A DNA stretch of 64,000 bases, from contig CAWALU010000002.1 of the NCBI GenBank assembly GCA_963782985.1, positions 124,001 through 188,000 of the forward strand, written 5' to 3'. Positions 9,922-20,002 of this stretch are shown here, one piece after another. This DNA is from CAVSWT01 sp963782985 (GTDB lineage: Bacteria > Bacteroidota > Ignavibacteria > Ignavibacteriales > Ignavibacteriaceae). A program made the translations under genes and the position numbers. The notes beneath the pieces are model-generated. The model had not been told where the DNA came from. It saw only the letters and a list, made by a program, of their open reading frames with translations, and did not search any database. Positions within the stretch are counted from its first letter, which is position 1. Each line of letters begins with the position of its first letter.

Positions 9922-10022
9922 ATTTTTATTAATTCTTACTAAACAGTGAATGAATTATTGGTTACTTTTAAATTATATTATTTGTAATTTCTAAACGTAT
10001 TTCTTATTAAAAACTGACCGCT

Positions 10023-10787
10023 ATGCTAACGACAAAATTTTTAATTTTCTTTTTAGTTTTAACTATAGGCTTTGCTAAAACTATTTCGGCGCAATCTTTT
10101 GGATTCGGCTGTTTAGGTTTAATCGGCGGATATGCAGGCTATAGTTATCAAGTTTATAAGCCCACCGGATTAAATAATTACATTCAAAATTTTAACGAGG
10201 CAAGGGGAGATTCATTATCAACCCCAATGTCCAAATTTGGATATAGCCAGGGTTACCGTTTAGGAATGAATTTTTTTAGAGCTGATTTTCAAGGCTTGAT
10301 TGTTACGGCAAAAGGATTTTATCAGTTATTAACTGAAAAGCATAGCGCCTTAGTCAGTTCTAATTTTGGCAACACATCCACTACTTACAAATTAAATATT
10401 AAGAGTTGGGGAGTTGGAATTGATTTAGGAACTACTTTGTCGGACGCTGTTAGCTGGAAAGTTATTGACGCAGCTTTGCTGTTTAACTCGGCTAAACTTA
10501 ATAGCACAACCAATAGTCCGGGACCTTCTACGAAAGTTTTAGATTATAATAATTCTTCATCACAAATGGGATATTCAATCGGCACCGGATTAATTATTTC
10601 TGTAATTGATCAATACGTAACGCTGGAAGGTTTGATAGGTTATTCGGATTTTTCTTTTGATGAAATGCAGACTTCTGAGAATGTAAAATTAACTTATAAT
10701 GAAAAAACAAATTCAACAATGAAAAATTTTATTGAAGTTGGTGGATTCAACGCCGTCATACAATTGAATTTAGGTTTCCCTTTATAG
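10023..10787 (+). CDS. exported protein of unknown function, probable small outer-membrane barrel
   Basis: I do not recognise a family. A clear signal peptide ends at about residue 24 (T-I-S-A-Q). The mature part is rich in glycine, tyrosine and serine and has alternating amphipathic strands, and it ends in L-N-L-G-F-P-L, as in small outer-membrane barrels. It has no lipobox and no T9SS tail. It lies alone between the MFS gene and the aminopeptidase gene. Confidence 0.6.
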   Translation: MLTTKFLIFFLVLTIGFAKTISAQSFGFGCLGLIGGYAGYSYQVYKPTGLNNYIQNFNEARGDSLSTPMSKFGYSQGYRLGMNFFRADFQGLIVTAKGFYQLLTEKHSALVSSNFGNTSTTYKLNIKSWGVGIDLGTTLSDAVSWKVIDAALLFNSAKLNSTTNSPGPSTKVLDYNNSSSQMGYSIGTGLIISVIDQYVTLEGLIGYSDFSFDEMQTSENVKLTYNEKTNSTMKNFIEVGGFNAVIQLNLGFPL

Positions 10788-10799
10788 TAAAATGAGTTT

Positions 10800-10864
10800 T
10801 CTTAATCTTACACCCAATCTTAATTTTACTCCTACTCCTAATTTTATTCTTAATCTTAAACTTT
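10800..10864 (+). repeat. degenerate polypyrimidine repeat
   Basis: This stretch repeats words such as CTTAATCTTA, ACTCCTA and ATTTTATTC in a loose six-base rhythm. It is non-coding and of low complexity. Nothing else is recognisable in the roughly 200 bases before the aminopeptidase gene. Confidence 0.45.
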
Positions 10865-10995
10865 AAAAAGATTTTTTTAGAATGACGTTAGCTTAACTTG
10901 TCATTCAGCAGGTAACTTGTTTTCGATTAATAATATTATAAAAAAAATTTTAACAGACATTTATCATCAGCAAATCAAATTAGGAATTTTTAAAA

Positions 10996-11958
10996 ATGAA
11001 ATTAACAAAACTCGATAAAGCTTCAGCTATTGCAATTAAAGATTGCATGGGCGTAAAGAAAAACGAAACAATTCTAATTATTACCGACGAACAAAAAAGA
11101 GAAATAGGATATTCAATTTATCAAAATGCAATTCGCTTAGGTTTTAAATCTTTATTTGTCGAAATGAAATCCGGTAAAATAAATGGGGAAGAACCCGATA
11201 AAATAATTTCAGATTTAATGGAGAAGTTTGACGTAGTTTTTTGTCCCACGGCAAAATCATTAACTCACACAGATGCGAGAAGAAACTCTTCGGCAAAGGG
11301 CGCGAGGGTTGCAACCTTTCCCGGAATTACAAAAGATGTTATGATAAGAGGAATGAACGCAGACTATAATAAAATTTCAAAGTTATCAATTCACTTAAAA
11401 AAAATTTTGGAAAAAGGAAAAAAAATAAGAGTTACAGCCCCTGCCGGAACTGATATTAGTTTTGATATTGCGGGAAGAACTGCTTTTGCTTCAAAAGGAT
11501 TATTTCATAAAAAAGGCGAGAGCGGAAATCTTCCCACCGGGGAAACATTTTTAGCTCCGGTAGAAGGAACAAGCAACGGAGTTTTTGTAGTCGATGGATC
11601 AATGGCGGGATTGGGATTAATTAAAAATGCAAACATAAGAATAGAAGTTGAAAAAGGATTTGCTGAAAAAATTTCCGGCGGCGCGCTCGCAAAAAAATTA
11701 AATGGTCAACTTAATAAAGTAGGCAGGCAGGCCCGCAGCATAGCTGAATTTGGTATTGGCACAAATGACAGCGCCAAACTAAGCGGCGTTTTATTAGAAG
11801 ATGAAAAAGTTATGGGAACAATTCATATTGCTTTGGGAAATAATGTTTCAATGGGCGGAACCGTAAATGTTCCGCTTCATTTGGATGGAGTAATTAAAAA
11901 GCCAACTGTTTATCTTGACGAGAAAGTTATAATGAAGGATGGAAAGCTTTTTGTTTAA
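10996..11958 (+). CDS. M29-type metallo-aminopeptidase
   Basis: The protein resembles the AmpS/aminopeptidase T (M29) group, cytoplasmic co-catalytic metal enzymes that remove N-terminal residues from peptides. The C-terminal half carries the expected metal-ligand regions: N-L-P-T-G-E near residue 180, E-F-G-I-G-T-N near 250, G-T-I-H-I-A-L-G near 275, and P-L-H-L-D-G-V near 298. At 320 residues it is shorter than the usual 370-410, mainly through a reduced N-terminal domain. It could work with the OPT/MFS peptide transporters about 1 kb upstream, though a separate exported gene lies between them. Confidence 0.75.
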   Translation: MKLTKLDKASAIAIKDCMGVKKNETILIITDEQKREIGYSIYQNAIRLGFKSLFVEMKSGKINGEEPDKIISDLMEKFDVVFCPTAKSLTHTDARRNSSAKGARVATFPGITKDVMIRGMNADYNKISKLSIHLKKILEKGKKIRVTAPAGTDISFDIAGRTAFASKGLFHKKGESGNLPTGETFLAPVEGTSNGVFVVDGSMAGLGLIKNANIRIEVEKGFAEKISGGALAKKLNGQLNKVGRQARSIAEFGIGTNDSAKLSGVLLEDEKVMGTIHIALGNNVSMGGTVNVPLHLDGVIKKPTVYLDEKVIMKDGKLFV

Positions 11959-12042
11959 ATAAATTTTTATTCATCAAAATAAAAAAAAACTCATTTAAAT
12001 TATAAGGGAATTTTAATACTCGGTTAAATAATTTTTTATTTG

Positions 12043-12073
12043 TTGACTTATGAAGATTATTTATTTACTTTTT
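12043..12073 (+). promoter_or_regulatory. Bacteroidetes-type promoter for the surface-module operon
   Basis: TTG is followed after exactly 20 bases by TACTTTTT, one base from TAnnTTTG. It lies about 90 bases before the TonB receptor start, in the only long gap ahead of that operon. Confidence 0.55.
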
Positions 12074-12160
12074 CCGTCGTCTATTTCAATTTTATTTTCC
12101 TAAAATAATCAAGTATTTCTTCTTTCATATTCTTTGTTTAGCAAATAGGAGCTAGAAAGC

Positions 12161-15100
12161 ATGAAACGATTTTTACTTTTCATTTTTTTAATTCAAACTT
12201 CCTTCCTTTTAGCGCAAACCGGTAAGATTACCGGCACTGTAACAGATGCCGCCACCAATGAACCTTTAATTGGCGCAAACGTTATTTTGCAGGGAACCAG
12301 CACAGGCGCCGCTTCAAATCTAGACGGTTATTATGTTATATTGAATGTATCTCCCGGAACCTATACGATGAAGGTTTCAATGATTGGATATAAAGCCACA
12401 ATTATAACCGAAGTTAGAGTAAGCATTGATCAAACCACAAACATTGACGCTAAATTAAGCGAGGCTTCAATTGAAACTGAAGAAGTTGTGGTGATTGCCC
12501 AAAATCCTATTGTTAAAAAAGATGTTTCTTCAAGCAGGGTTAATTTAAACTTTGCAGAAATTGAAAGTCTTCCGGTTACTTCAGTTACCGGCGTTATTGG
12601 ATTGCAAGCCGGCGTACGCTCCGGTTTGGAAATTAGAGGAGGCGATGCTAACCAGACTGCTTTTATGGTTAATGGAATGACGCTTAGAGATGAACGCGAT
12701 AACTCGCCTTTTACAGGAATTAGTTATTCCTCGGTTGATGAAGTGCAAATTCAAACAGGCGGCTTTGGTGCACAATACGGAGATATACGTTCGGGATTAG
12801 TTAACGTTGTTACCAAAGAACCTAAAAAAAATAAGTATAGCATTAGTCTTATTACAAGATACAGCCCCCCATCGCAAAAGCATTTCGGAGCTTCTCCCAA
12901 TGATCCCAACGCATATTGGATTCGCCCCTATGTGGATCCGCAGGTTGCCTGGCTTGGAACCAATTCCATTAACCCTCAAACTCAGCAGCCTTATTGGGAT
13001 GATAATCTGCAAAATCAATATCCTGAATTTGAAGGATGGGTAGCAATTGCAAATAAAACTTTAGCTAATGATGATCCTTCAGACGACATCACTGCTGAAC
13101 AAGCGCAACGAATATTTTTATGGCAGCATAGAAAAACTTTTGATATTGATCAACCCGATTATGAAATTGATGGAACTGTGGGCGGACCTATTCCCGGAGG
13201 AGAAGCTTTGGGTAACCTTCGATTTTTAGCTTCCTACCGAACTACAAAATCAATGTATATTGTTCCGCTTTCCCGCGATGCGCTTGACAATATGACCGCG
13301 CAATTAAAGCTTATCTCAGATATCAGCCAGGGAATGAAGCTGATGGTACAAGGATTATTCAGCCAGGTTGAGGGAACTAATGATAATAATGCGGGACTTC
13401 CAGGCGTTTTTGGTTCCTCCAGTTCTATCGGGAATGTAATGAATCAGGTTAGTTACATTGATGCGAGATTATTTGCCACTGACTATTGGGCCCCAAGCAC
13501 AATAAAATATTATTCATTCGGAGGCAAGTTTACTCACGTACTTTCCCCGTCTACATTTTATGAAATTACTCTAAATTCTTTTCTTTCTAGATATAATACT
13601 AACCCCGGGACATTAAGAGACACTTCAACTTTATATAATATTTCCGGCGTTATGCTAGATCAAGCTCCTTTTGGTTATGCTGATTTCCCATCCACTGGTA
13701 TCAACGGTTTAAGAATGGGAGTTGGTTTCAGTAATTCAAGAGACAGCAGTAAAGTTTCCACTTATTCCGCACGTTTCGATTATGAAAGTCAGTTAGATAA
13801 AAACAATAATTTAAAAGCGGGTTTAGAATTTGTTTATACTGAAAATAATGTGAATTATGCTTCTGTCGATAAATTTTTACCAAGCGGTCGTTCACGCAGC
13901 GTGTGGAGCAATTACCCAATTAGAGGAGCTTTATACGCAACCGATAAATTAGAATTTGAAGGGATGGTTGCTAATCTCGGTGTTCGTGTAGATTATTCCG
14001 ATCCTCAGGGTGATTGGTATATTTACGATCCTTATACAAAAGCCTTTGCTTCCGAAAATTCCTTAAATTTAGATCAACTGCTTACTAAGCAAACCGTAGA
14101 TAAGCAATTGGATATCAGTCCCAGGGTTGGAATTTCTTTCCCTATTACAGACAACAGTAAACTATACTTTAACTACGGTCATTTCAGACAGCTTCCCACT
14201 CCCGAAAATCTTTTCTTGTTAAGAAGATTTTCAGATAATAATGCTGTTACCCGTGTGGCAAACCCGAATAATCCTTTGCCTAAAACTATAGCTTATGAAT
14301 TGGGTTACGAGCAAAATATTTACGATGAATTTTTAATCAGGCTCGCCGGATATTATAAAGATGTTTCTCTACAGTCCCGATTAGTTTCTTATATAAGCCG
14401 GGATAATAAAGTAAGCTACTCCCGAACTGAACCTAATAATTATCAGGATGTGAGAGGCTTTGAATTAACCTTAACAAAAAATCGCGGTAATTGGGTTCAG
14501 GGATTTATTAATTACACTTATGATGTGAGAACTGCCGGTAACTTCGGCTTTGGAACCTATTATGAAAGCAGCTCCGAGCAAAAGCGATATGAGCAAACCA
14601 CAACTTCTTATTATCAAGAGAAACCTATACCAAGACCATTTGCTAACTCCAGCATTGATATATTTACTCCAGCGGAGTTTGGTCCCAAAATAGGCAGCTT
14701 TTCTATTTTTGGGGACCTTAGATTGAATGTAGTTACAAACTGGACTTCGGGCTATTACTTTACGTGGGCAGGCGGCGGAAGCATTCCCGGTATAACAAAT
14801 AATGTTCAATGGAACGACAGTTGGAATGTTGATTTAAGATTGAGCAAAACATTTAATTTTTCAGGCGTAAGTCTCCAGCTTTTTGCCGACGTAAGCAACG
14901 CATTGAATTTAAAGTACATGACCCAATATGGATTTGTTGATGCAAATGACTACCTCGCTTACATGAAATCACTCCATCTTCCTGCAGAAATCGGCGACCC
15001 GCTGGGATATGGAAATATTCCGGGCAATGATGTCCCCGGTGATTATAGAACAGGTGCTTTTATTGCATGGGATGAAAATGCCAGCGCTGCGCAAAAAGAT

Positions 15101-15208
15101 GAATGGACTAAAAATAAATCCTATATTGACATGCCTAACCAGGATTATTTCTCTTTCTTAAATCCTAGAGATATTTTCTGGGGTTTGAAATTATCGGTTG
15201 ATTTATAA
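12161..15208 (+). CDS. TonB-dependent receptor with carboxypeptidase-regulatory-like domain
   Basis: This is an outer-membrane TonB-gated transporter. The signal peptide (1-18) leads to a CarboxypepD_reg-like beta-sandwich (about 20-105, with G-T-V-T-D-A and the N-L-D-G-Y-Y strand), a plug domain (about 125-225, with R-G-G-D-A-N-Q-T and the conserved G-G-F-G-A-Q-Y-G-D), and a 22-strand-type barrel to the end. It is 1015 residues, long but normal. There is no SusD homologue next to it, so it does not look like a classic polysaccharide (Sus) locus. It opens a run of five same-strand genes spaced 29-41 bases apart. The substrate is unknown. Confidence 0.9.
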   Translation: MKRFLLFIFLIQTSFLLAQTGKITGTVTDAATNEPLIGANVILQGTSTGAASNLDGYYVILNVSPGTYTMKVSMIGYKATIITEVRVSIDQTTNIDAKLSEASIETEEVVVIAQNPIVKKDVSSSRVNLNFAEIESLPVTSVTGVIGLQAGVRSGLEIRGGDANQTAFMVNGMTLRDERDNSPFTGISYSSVDEVQIQTGGFGAQYGDIRSGLVNVVTKEPKKNKYSISLITRYSPPSQKHFGASPNDPNAYWIRPYVDPQVAWLGTNSINPQTQQPYWDDNLQNQYPEFEGWVAIANKTLANDDPSDDITAEQAQRIFLWQHRKTFDIDQPDYEIDGTVGGPIPGGEALGNLRFLASYRTTKSMYIVPLSRDALDNMTAQLKLISDISQGMKLMVQGLFSQVEGTNDNNAGLPGVFGSSSSIGNVMNQVSYIDARLFATDYWAPSTIKYYSFGGKFTHVLSPSTFYEITLNSFLSRYNTNPGTLRDTSTLYNISGVMLDQAPFGYADFPSTGINGLRMGVGFSNSRDSSKVSTYSARFDYESQLDKNNNLKAGLEFVYTENNVNYASVDKFLPSGRSRSVWSNYPIRGALYATDKLEFEGMVANLGVRVDYSDPQGDWYIYDPYTKAFASENSLNLDQLLTKQTVDKQLDISPRVGISFPITDNSKLYFNYGHFRQLPTPENLFLLRRFSDNNAVTRVANPNNPLPKTIAYELGYEQNIYDEFLIRLAGYYKDVSLQSRLVSYISRDNKVSYSRTEPNNYQDVRGFELTLTKNRGNWVQGFINYTYDVRTAGNFGFGTYYESSSEQKRYEQTTTSYYQEKPIPRPFANSSIDIFTPAEFGPKIGSFSIFGDLRLNVVTNWTSGYYFTWAGGGSIPGITNNVQWNDSWNVDLRLSKTFNFSGVSLQLFADVSNALNLKYMTQYGFVDANDYLAYMKSLHLPAEIGDPLGYGNIPGNDVPGDYRTGAFIAWDENASAAQKDEWTKNKSYIDMPNQDYFSFLNPRDIFWGLKLSVDL

Positions 15209-15238
15209 TTTAAATTTGAAAGTTTATTTGAGGATTAA

Positions 15239-17650
15239 ATGAAATTATTTATAAAGAAAAAATTACTCCTAATTTCGTTAGCTTTTATTGCGTCTTTACT
15301 TTTCGGCAATATAAGCTACTCTCAATATGCTGTTAAATGGATGTCGATCGGTTCGCTGCAAAATTGGTACAGCGAAATCGGCTCTGAAATTGAAGAAGGC
15401 TTTATAAAAGAACAGCAGTATGGATGGCAATGGCCCGCAATTCACCCATATCAAGATATGCAGGCGGGAAAAGCATTATGGATTGGGGTTCAGAATTTTA
15501 CAGACGACAGAGGACAAAGTTTTGATCATAAAGTTGTGCACGTAGGTCCCCGTGTTACTGGAGGCGGTGAATTTTTCCCTGTATCTTTTAAAATGTACAG
15601 CAAATTTGAACCACCCTTGGTCTTTGTAGACGATGACATATCTCAGGATAAATCTGTAGAGAACGATGCCATTGATCCAAATATCCCTGCAGATAGAATG
15701 ATTGTGAATGTTGTTAATACTCAAACCGGTATTACAATGACCCGCAAGATCTTCCAATTCGGGCAGCAATACCATGACAATTACATTGTTACTGAATATA
15801 CTTTTAAAAATACAGGTAATGTTGACGCTGATCCGGATATTGAATTACCAAATCAAACCTTGAACGGCGTATATTTTTATTATTTGTACAGGCTATCTGT
15901 CTGTGCCAATACCCGTTATGAATTCGGCAATGCAACAGGCTGGGGAATAAATGCAATGCTGGATACCAGAGGCGATGGGAAACCTAAACCTGGTGAGACT
16001 GAAAATTTCAGAGCTCAGTATGTATGGCATGGTAAATATCCTCCTTTTACAAAATACAACAACATTGGCGGCTCTTTATGGGATAAAGCAATAAATGTAG
16101 AAGCTGGTGATACAGTGGGAAGACTTGGCGCCTCCCAGTTTATAGGAGTAGTTACTTTGCACGCTGATAAATCTGCTGCTGATAAATCAGATGATCCTGG
16201 ACAGCCTTCAACTACTTCGTGGGAAGGTTCGGACGAACCTCTAACTTCTAACAATGATGCATATAACACTGCAAAAATGAATTCGGAATATGAATGGATG
16301 TCAAAAGGGCATAAATTTCCACGGCATGCAGATGCAGTTCAGCCGGATGGAAATTTTATTGATCCGCCCACGTGGGGCGACCCGTCTTTAGGCTCTCCCG
16401 GCGGTTTTTCAAATGCAAATGGTTTCGGTCCATATACTTTAGCCCACGGCGATAGCGTAACTATTGTTATAGCTGAAGCTGCCGCCGGATTAAGTTATGA
16501 AAAGCAGGTGGAGTACGGCAAGATGTTTAAAAGAAAGCAGATTACCGATGCTCAAAAAAATGAGTATGTAATGACCGGGCGTGATTCACTATTCCAAACT
16601 TTTAACAGAGCCATTGCTGCTTATAATGCTGGTTATCAAATTCCTGAACCTCCTCATCCTCCAAAATTATTTAACGTAAATGGAGGCGGTGACAGAATTT
16701 CTTTGACATGGGATTATGATGCAGCCGATCCAAACCTTGAGGGATTTGAAATATATAGAGCTTCCGGAAAATACGATAGTACATACCATCTTTTATATAC
16801 TGCGGCGCCGGATGTAAGAAGTTTTGATGATAAGACTGCAATACGCGGTTTGTCATATTATTACTATATCGTTTCCGTGGGAACTGCTGCATCGAATGAC
16901 GGCTCAGCTTTAACTCCTGCAGGTAAGTTAAAAAGCAGCCGTTTTTATACACAAACTTACAATGAAGCTAATCTAAAAAGACCATCGGGCGACAGCCCCT
17001 ATTCAGCTAAGATTGTTGGAAATGTGCAAGCTCCATTTTATATTCAAGCTGGAGTAAATGATAAATTGATAATTCAATTTGATAATATTGATGCGGATAC
17101 TTTAACAATTGCCGCGGATTCCGCAGCGACTGATACTTTAACTATGAATAAGGTTTTAGGGCAAATAAACACTCAGCTGGGTTTTAATGCAGCTTCTGAT
17201 AACGGCTTTGGAAATCTCGTTCTCATTTCACCCACCACAGGCGCAGATTCTAGAGTAAACATTATATCTGTAAATCAGGATGCTTACGCTGCTTTGGGAT
17301 TATCAACCGGGGTAGTTACCGGCGGAGCTCCTACTACACAGGAAGCTTTAGATAAAATTAGAATTGTTCCTAATCCTTTTAATATTTCCGCTAAAAAAGA
17401 CCTTGGCTTCGGCGAACTTCAGAAGAACAGGCTGGCCTTTTTTAATATTCCCGGGGAATGCACGATTAAGCTTTATACAGAGTTGGGGGAATTAATTCAA
17501 ACTATAGAACATACAGATGGAAGCGGTGATGAGTATTGGGATTCCACAACCTCTTCCAATCAAATTGTAGTTAGCGGTATTTACATCGCGGTTGTCAGAG
17601 ATAATAAGACCGGCGAGAGTAAGATTCTAAAATTTGTAATAATTAGATAA
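15239..17650 (+). CDS. large secreted protein with fibronectin-type domain and T9SS-like C-terminus
   Basis: The signal peptide ends near residue 29 (I-S-Y-S-Q). Residues 30 to about 465 form a unique region rich in aromatic residues and glycine that I cannot assign. A fibronectin type III-like domain follows (about 468-560, opening P-E-P-P-H-P-P-K-L and with E-G-F-E-I-Y-R). The last 95 residues begin I-V-P-N-P-F-N and end in a beta-rich tail (V-S-G-I-Y-I-A-V-V-R), the pattern of a T9SS/FlgD-like C-terminal domain. It is probably exported and surface-attached. It lies between the TonB receptor and the PorV-like gene, which suggests that it is a surface partner of that receptor. Confidence 0.7.
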   Translation: MKLFIKKKLLLISLAFIASLLFGNISYSQYAVKWMSIGSLQNWYSEIGSEIEEGFIKEQQYGWQWPAIHPYQDMQAGKALWIGVQNFTDDRGQSFDHKVVHVGPRVTGGGEFFPVSFKMYSKFEPPLVFVDDDISQDKSVENDAIDPNIPADRMIVNVVNTQTGITMTRKIFQFGQQYHDNYIVTEYTFKNTGNVDADPDIELPNQTLNGVYFYYLYRLSVCANTRYEFGNATGWGINAMLDTRGDGKPKPGETENFRAQYVWHGKYPPFTKYNNIGGSLWDKAINVEAGDTVGRLGASQFIGVVTLHADKSAADKSDDPGQPSTTSWEGSDEPLTSNNDAYNTAKMNSEYEWMSKGHKFPRHADAVQPDGNFIDPPTWGDPSLGSPGGFSNANGFGPYTLAHGDSVTIVIAEAAAGLSYEKQVEYGKMFKRKQITDAQKNEYVMTGRDSLFQTFNRAIAAYNAGYQIPEPPHPPKLFNVNGGGDRISLTWDYDAADPNLEGFEIYRASGKYDSTYHLLYTAAPDVRSFDDKTAIRGLSYYYYIVSVGTAASNDGSALTPAGKLKSSRFYTQTYNEANLKRPSGDSPYSAKIVGNVQAPFYIQAGVNDKLIIQFDNIDADTLTIAADSAATDTLTMNKVLGQINTQLGFNAASDNGFGNLVLISPTTGADSRVNIISVNQDAYAALGLSTGVVTGGAPTTQEALDKIRIVPNPFNISAKKDLGFGELQKNRLAFFNIPGECTIKLYTELGELIQTIEHTDGSGDEYWDSTTSSNQIVVSGIYIAVVRDNKTGESKILKFVIIR

Positions 17651-17679
17651 TTCTATAATTATATATTAATGAGAGTAGA

Positions 17680-18702
17680 ATGAAAAAATATAATTTAATT
17701 ATCAGCCTTTGTCTGCTGTTGTTTCTTTCTAATAATCTTTTTAGCCAGCAGCAAAAATTGGCTCAAACAGGATTTAAGTTTTTAAGTTTATCACTTGATG
17801 CAAGAGCTAATGGCTTTGGCGATGCGGTAACTTCTTTGGAATACAATTCCGCCGCTATGTTTTATAACCCTGCGGGTATGGCAAGAATGAATACTTTTGC
17901 CGATGTATCAATTGGACAAACCCAATTTATTGCAGATATAAAATATCAATATGGAAGTATATCTTTTGCCCCCTTTGATGGTGATTATGGTATAATTGCA
18001 TTCAGTTTTACCTCCGTGGATTATGGCGATTTTCTCGGAACTGTTCGCTATAATAATGACCAGGGTTTTCTTGATGTAGGAACTTTTAGCCCCACTGCAA
18101 TATCTTTTGGAATTGGTTATGCAAAAGCTCTATCCGATAAATTCTCAATCGGCGGCGCTGTAAAATATGCACGACAATCTCTGGGCACCAGTGTAGTAGA
18201 TGGTGTGGTTGCGGGTCCCGAAGGATACATAACCGGAGTTACCGAGGAAAACAAATTAGATATTCTTGCTTTTGATTTCGGTGTTATTTATAAAACCGGT
18301 TATGAAAGTCTTGATATTGGAATGAGCGTGAGAAATTTCTCTAGGGAAGCTAAATATAAAGAAGACGGCTTTCAGCTTCCTTTAATATTTCAAATAGGCG
18401 CTTCCTTTAATGCTGCCGATGTTCTAAAGTTGGATAGAGATATGCATTCTATTTTACTGTCTGTGGATGCAAACCATCCCAGAGATTATCCAGAGCAAGT
18501 AAATGTAGGCATTGAATATACTTTTATGAAACTACTTTCTTTAAGGGGCGGTTATTCTGCACCCAATGATGAAAGAGATTTCAGCTATGGAGTTGGATTG
18601 AAGCATTCTTTTTCCGGATTTAATTTTGGACTGGATTACGCTTACGCTCCGTTTGGAGTATTTGACAGCGTTCATAGAATCTCTCTTAACTTTGCTTATT
18701 AA
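17680..18702 (+). CDS. PorV/PorQ-family outer-membrane protein
   Basis: The protein has a signal peptide (1-23) and then the family's opening: a short helix containing S-L-D-A-R-A-N-G-F-G-D-A, followed by Y-N-P-A-G-M-A. The rest is a FadL-like 14-strand-type barrel ending in S-L-N-F-A-Y. PorV-type proteins are the outer-membrane shuttle that carries T9SS cargo from the translocon to the attachment complex; others in the family act as dedicated partners of particular cargo. It is flanked on both sides by proteins with T9SS-like tails, which fits a dedicated role. Confidence 0.85.
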   Translation: MKKYNLIISLCLLLFLSNNLFSQQQKLAQTGFKFLSLSLDARANGFGDAVTSLEYNSAAMFYNPAGMARMNTFADVSIGQTQFIADIKYQYGSISFAPFDGDYGIIAFSFTSVDYGDFLGTVRYNNDQGFLDVGTFSPTAISFGIGYAKALSDKFSIGGAVKYARQSLGTSVVDGVVAGPEGYITGVTEENKLDILAFDFGVIYKTGYESLDIGMSVRNFSREAKYKEDGFQLPLIFQIGASFNAADVLKLDRDMHSILLSVDANHPRDYPEQVNVGIEYTFMKLLSLRGGYSAPNDERDFSYGVGLKHSFSGFNFGLDYAYAPFGVFDSVHRISLNFAY

Positions 18703-18743
18703 TAGCTTAATATAGAATACGCAATAAATAATATGGATTGAGC

Positions 18744-19961
18744 ATGAAAAAAACTTTTTACAAAATATCAGCAATTTTAATTTTTACAATATTTTTGTTT
18801 TTTAGCGGGTGCAAAAATGATTTAACACCAAGTTTGTATGATATACCTGCTTCAGACGGAGGAACGCCGGTAATTAGCGCTATCAACCCGGATTCTGCTC
18901 TTGCTGGAGTGTCCGAAATTACAATTAACGGCAGCAATTTTTCTCCAAATCCGGCAGATAATTTTGTCTATTTTAATGGAAGATTGGGAAAAGTAATTCA
19001 AGCTTCTAAAACACAGCTTATAGTAGTATCTCCCGGTTTGCCAGATGAGTCTATGGTTTCAGAACAAACTCAGCTTAAAATTTCGGTTTTAGGCTCCGCT
19101 CTCTTAAGCGAAACAAAGAATTATAAACTATTGGCAGCAGTTTCTAAACTTTATTCTTTCCCTCCAAATAATATTCCTTTAACTATTGCAAGTGATAAAG
19201 AAGGATATATATATACGTCTTTAACTGTCTCTGGAGTAGGCGGGGGTATTGCTAAAATATCCGCTAATGGAGATTATATGCCTTACGCGCCAAGAGGAAT
19301 TGAAACTAATTGGAACGGTTTAAGATTTAGCCCCGATGATACTTTATTCGCAGCAAAATTACTTTCGGGTGTTTGGAAAATAGTCGAAGGTCAAGTTCCA
19401 GAAAATAGACCGTGGGTAATTTTAACCGGAAATAAAATAGCGGATATGGACTTCGATGCTGCTAAAAACATGTGGGCAATTGGCAATAATAAAAATATTT
19501 ATAAAATCACGCCGGATAAAATTGTTACAGGTTTCCCGTTTGAGCCGAATTTAAAAACAATTAAAATACTTAACAGCGCTATTTTTGCCGGAGGAGTGCA
19601 GAATTCTAAAGAAATTATATGGAAGTTTGAAATTGCAGGTGACGGCACAATCGGTTCCGGAGAAGAGTATTTTAATTTCTCTGCTAACTTCAGCGGGTAT
19701 AAAATTAACGCAATTACATTATCCGAAGATGGTGATTTGTTTATTGCTACTGATGCCAAAGAACAAATTATAGTGGTACATCCAAATAAAAATTTTGAAC
19801 CTTTATATCCAGGCTTATTAAAATCTTCTGCAGCTTTATCATTTGCATGGGATAACTCTACTAACTTATATTATTCAAGAGCTGAAGGTGTGGATTCAAC
19901 TAATACCGCTATAACACCTACAATTGTAAGATTAAATGTTCAAAAAAAGGGAGCTAAATAA
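18744..19961 (+). CDS. IPT/TIG-domain lipoprotein with beta-propeller-like region
   Basis: The lipobox F-F-S-G-C puts the lipidated cysteine at residue 23. An IPT/TIG immunoglobulin-like domain follows (about 42-115, with I-N-P-D-S-A-L-A-G and I-N-G-S-N-F). Residues 130-405 are repeated strand units such as A-S-D-K-E-G-Y-I-Y and S-E-D-G-D-L-F-I-A, as in six-bladed SMP-30/NHL propellers. I start it at the ATG with GGA six bases upstream rather than the TTG two codons earlier. Its operon position and domain make-up suggest a surface-exposed or periplasmic binding lipoprotein serving the upstream TonB receptor, much as SusD or SusE do elsewhere; this role is inference. Confidence 0.75.
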   Translation: MKKTFYKISAILIFTIFLFFSGCKNDLTPSLYDIPASDGGTPVISAINPDSALAGVSEITINGSNFSPNPADNFVYFNGRLGKVIQASKTQLIVVSPGLPDESMVSEQTQLKISVLGSALLSETKNYKLLAAVSKLYSFPPNNIPLTIASDKEGYIYTSLTVSGVGGGIAKISANGDYMPYAPRGIETNWNGLRFSPDDTLFAAKLLSGVWKIVEGQVPENRPWVILTGNKIADMDFDAAKNMWAIGNNKNIYKITPDKIVTGFPFEPNLKTIKILNSAIFAGGVQNSKEIIWKFEIAGDGTIGSGEEYFNFSANFSGYKINAITLSEDGDLFIATDAKEQIIVVHPNKNFEPLYPGLLKSSAALSFAWDNSTNLYYSRAEGVDSTNTAITPTIVRLNVQKKGAK

Positions 19962-20002
19962 CTTTTTAGTTAACTAATTCATAAACCAAACAAGGAGTAA
20001 AC

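Noticed and set aside
12161..15208. SusC-type receptor of a polysaccharide utilisation locus
   Set aside because: No SusD partner and no glycoside hydrolase inside the operon; the GHL10 genes lie beyond a strong terminator.
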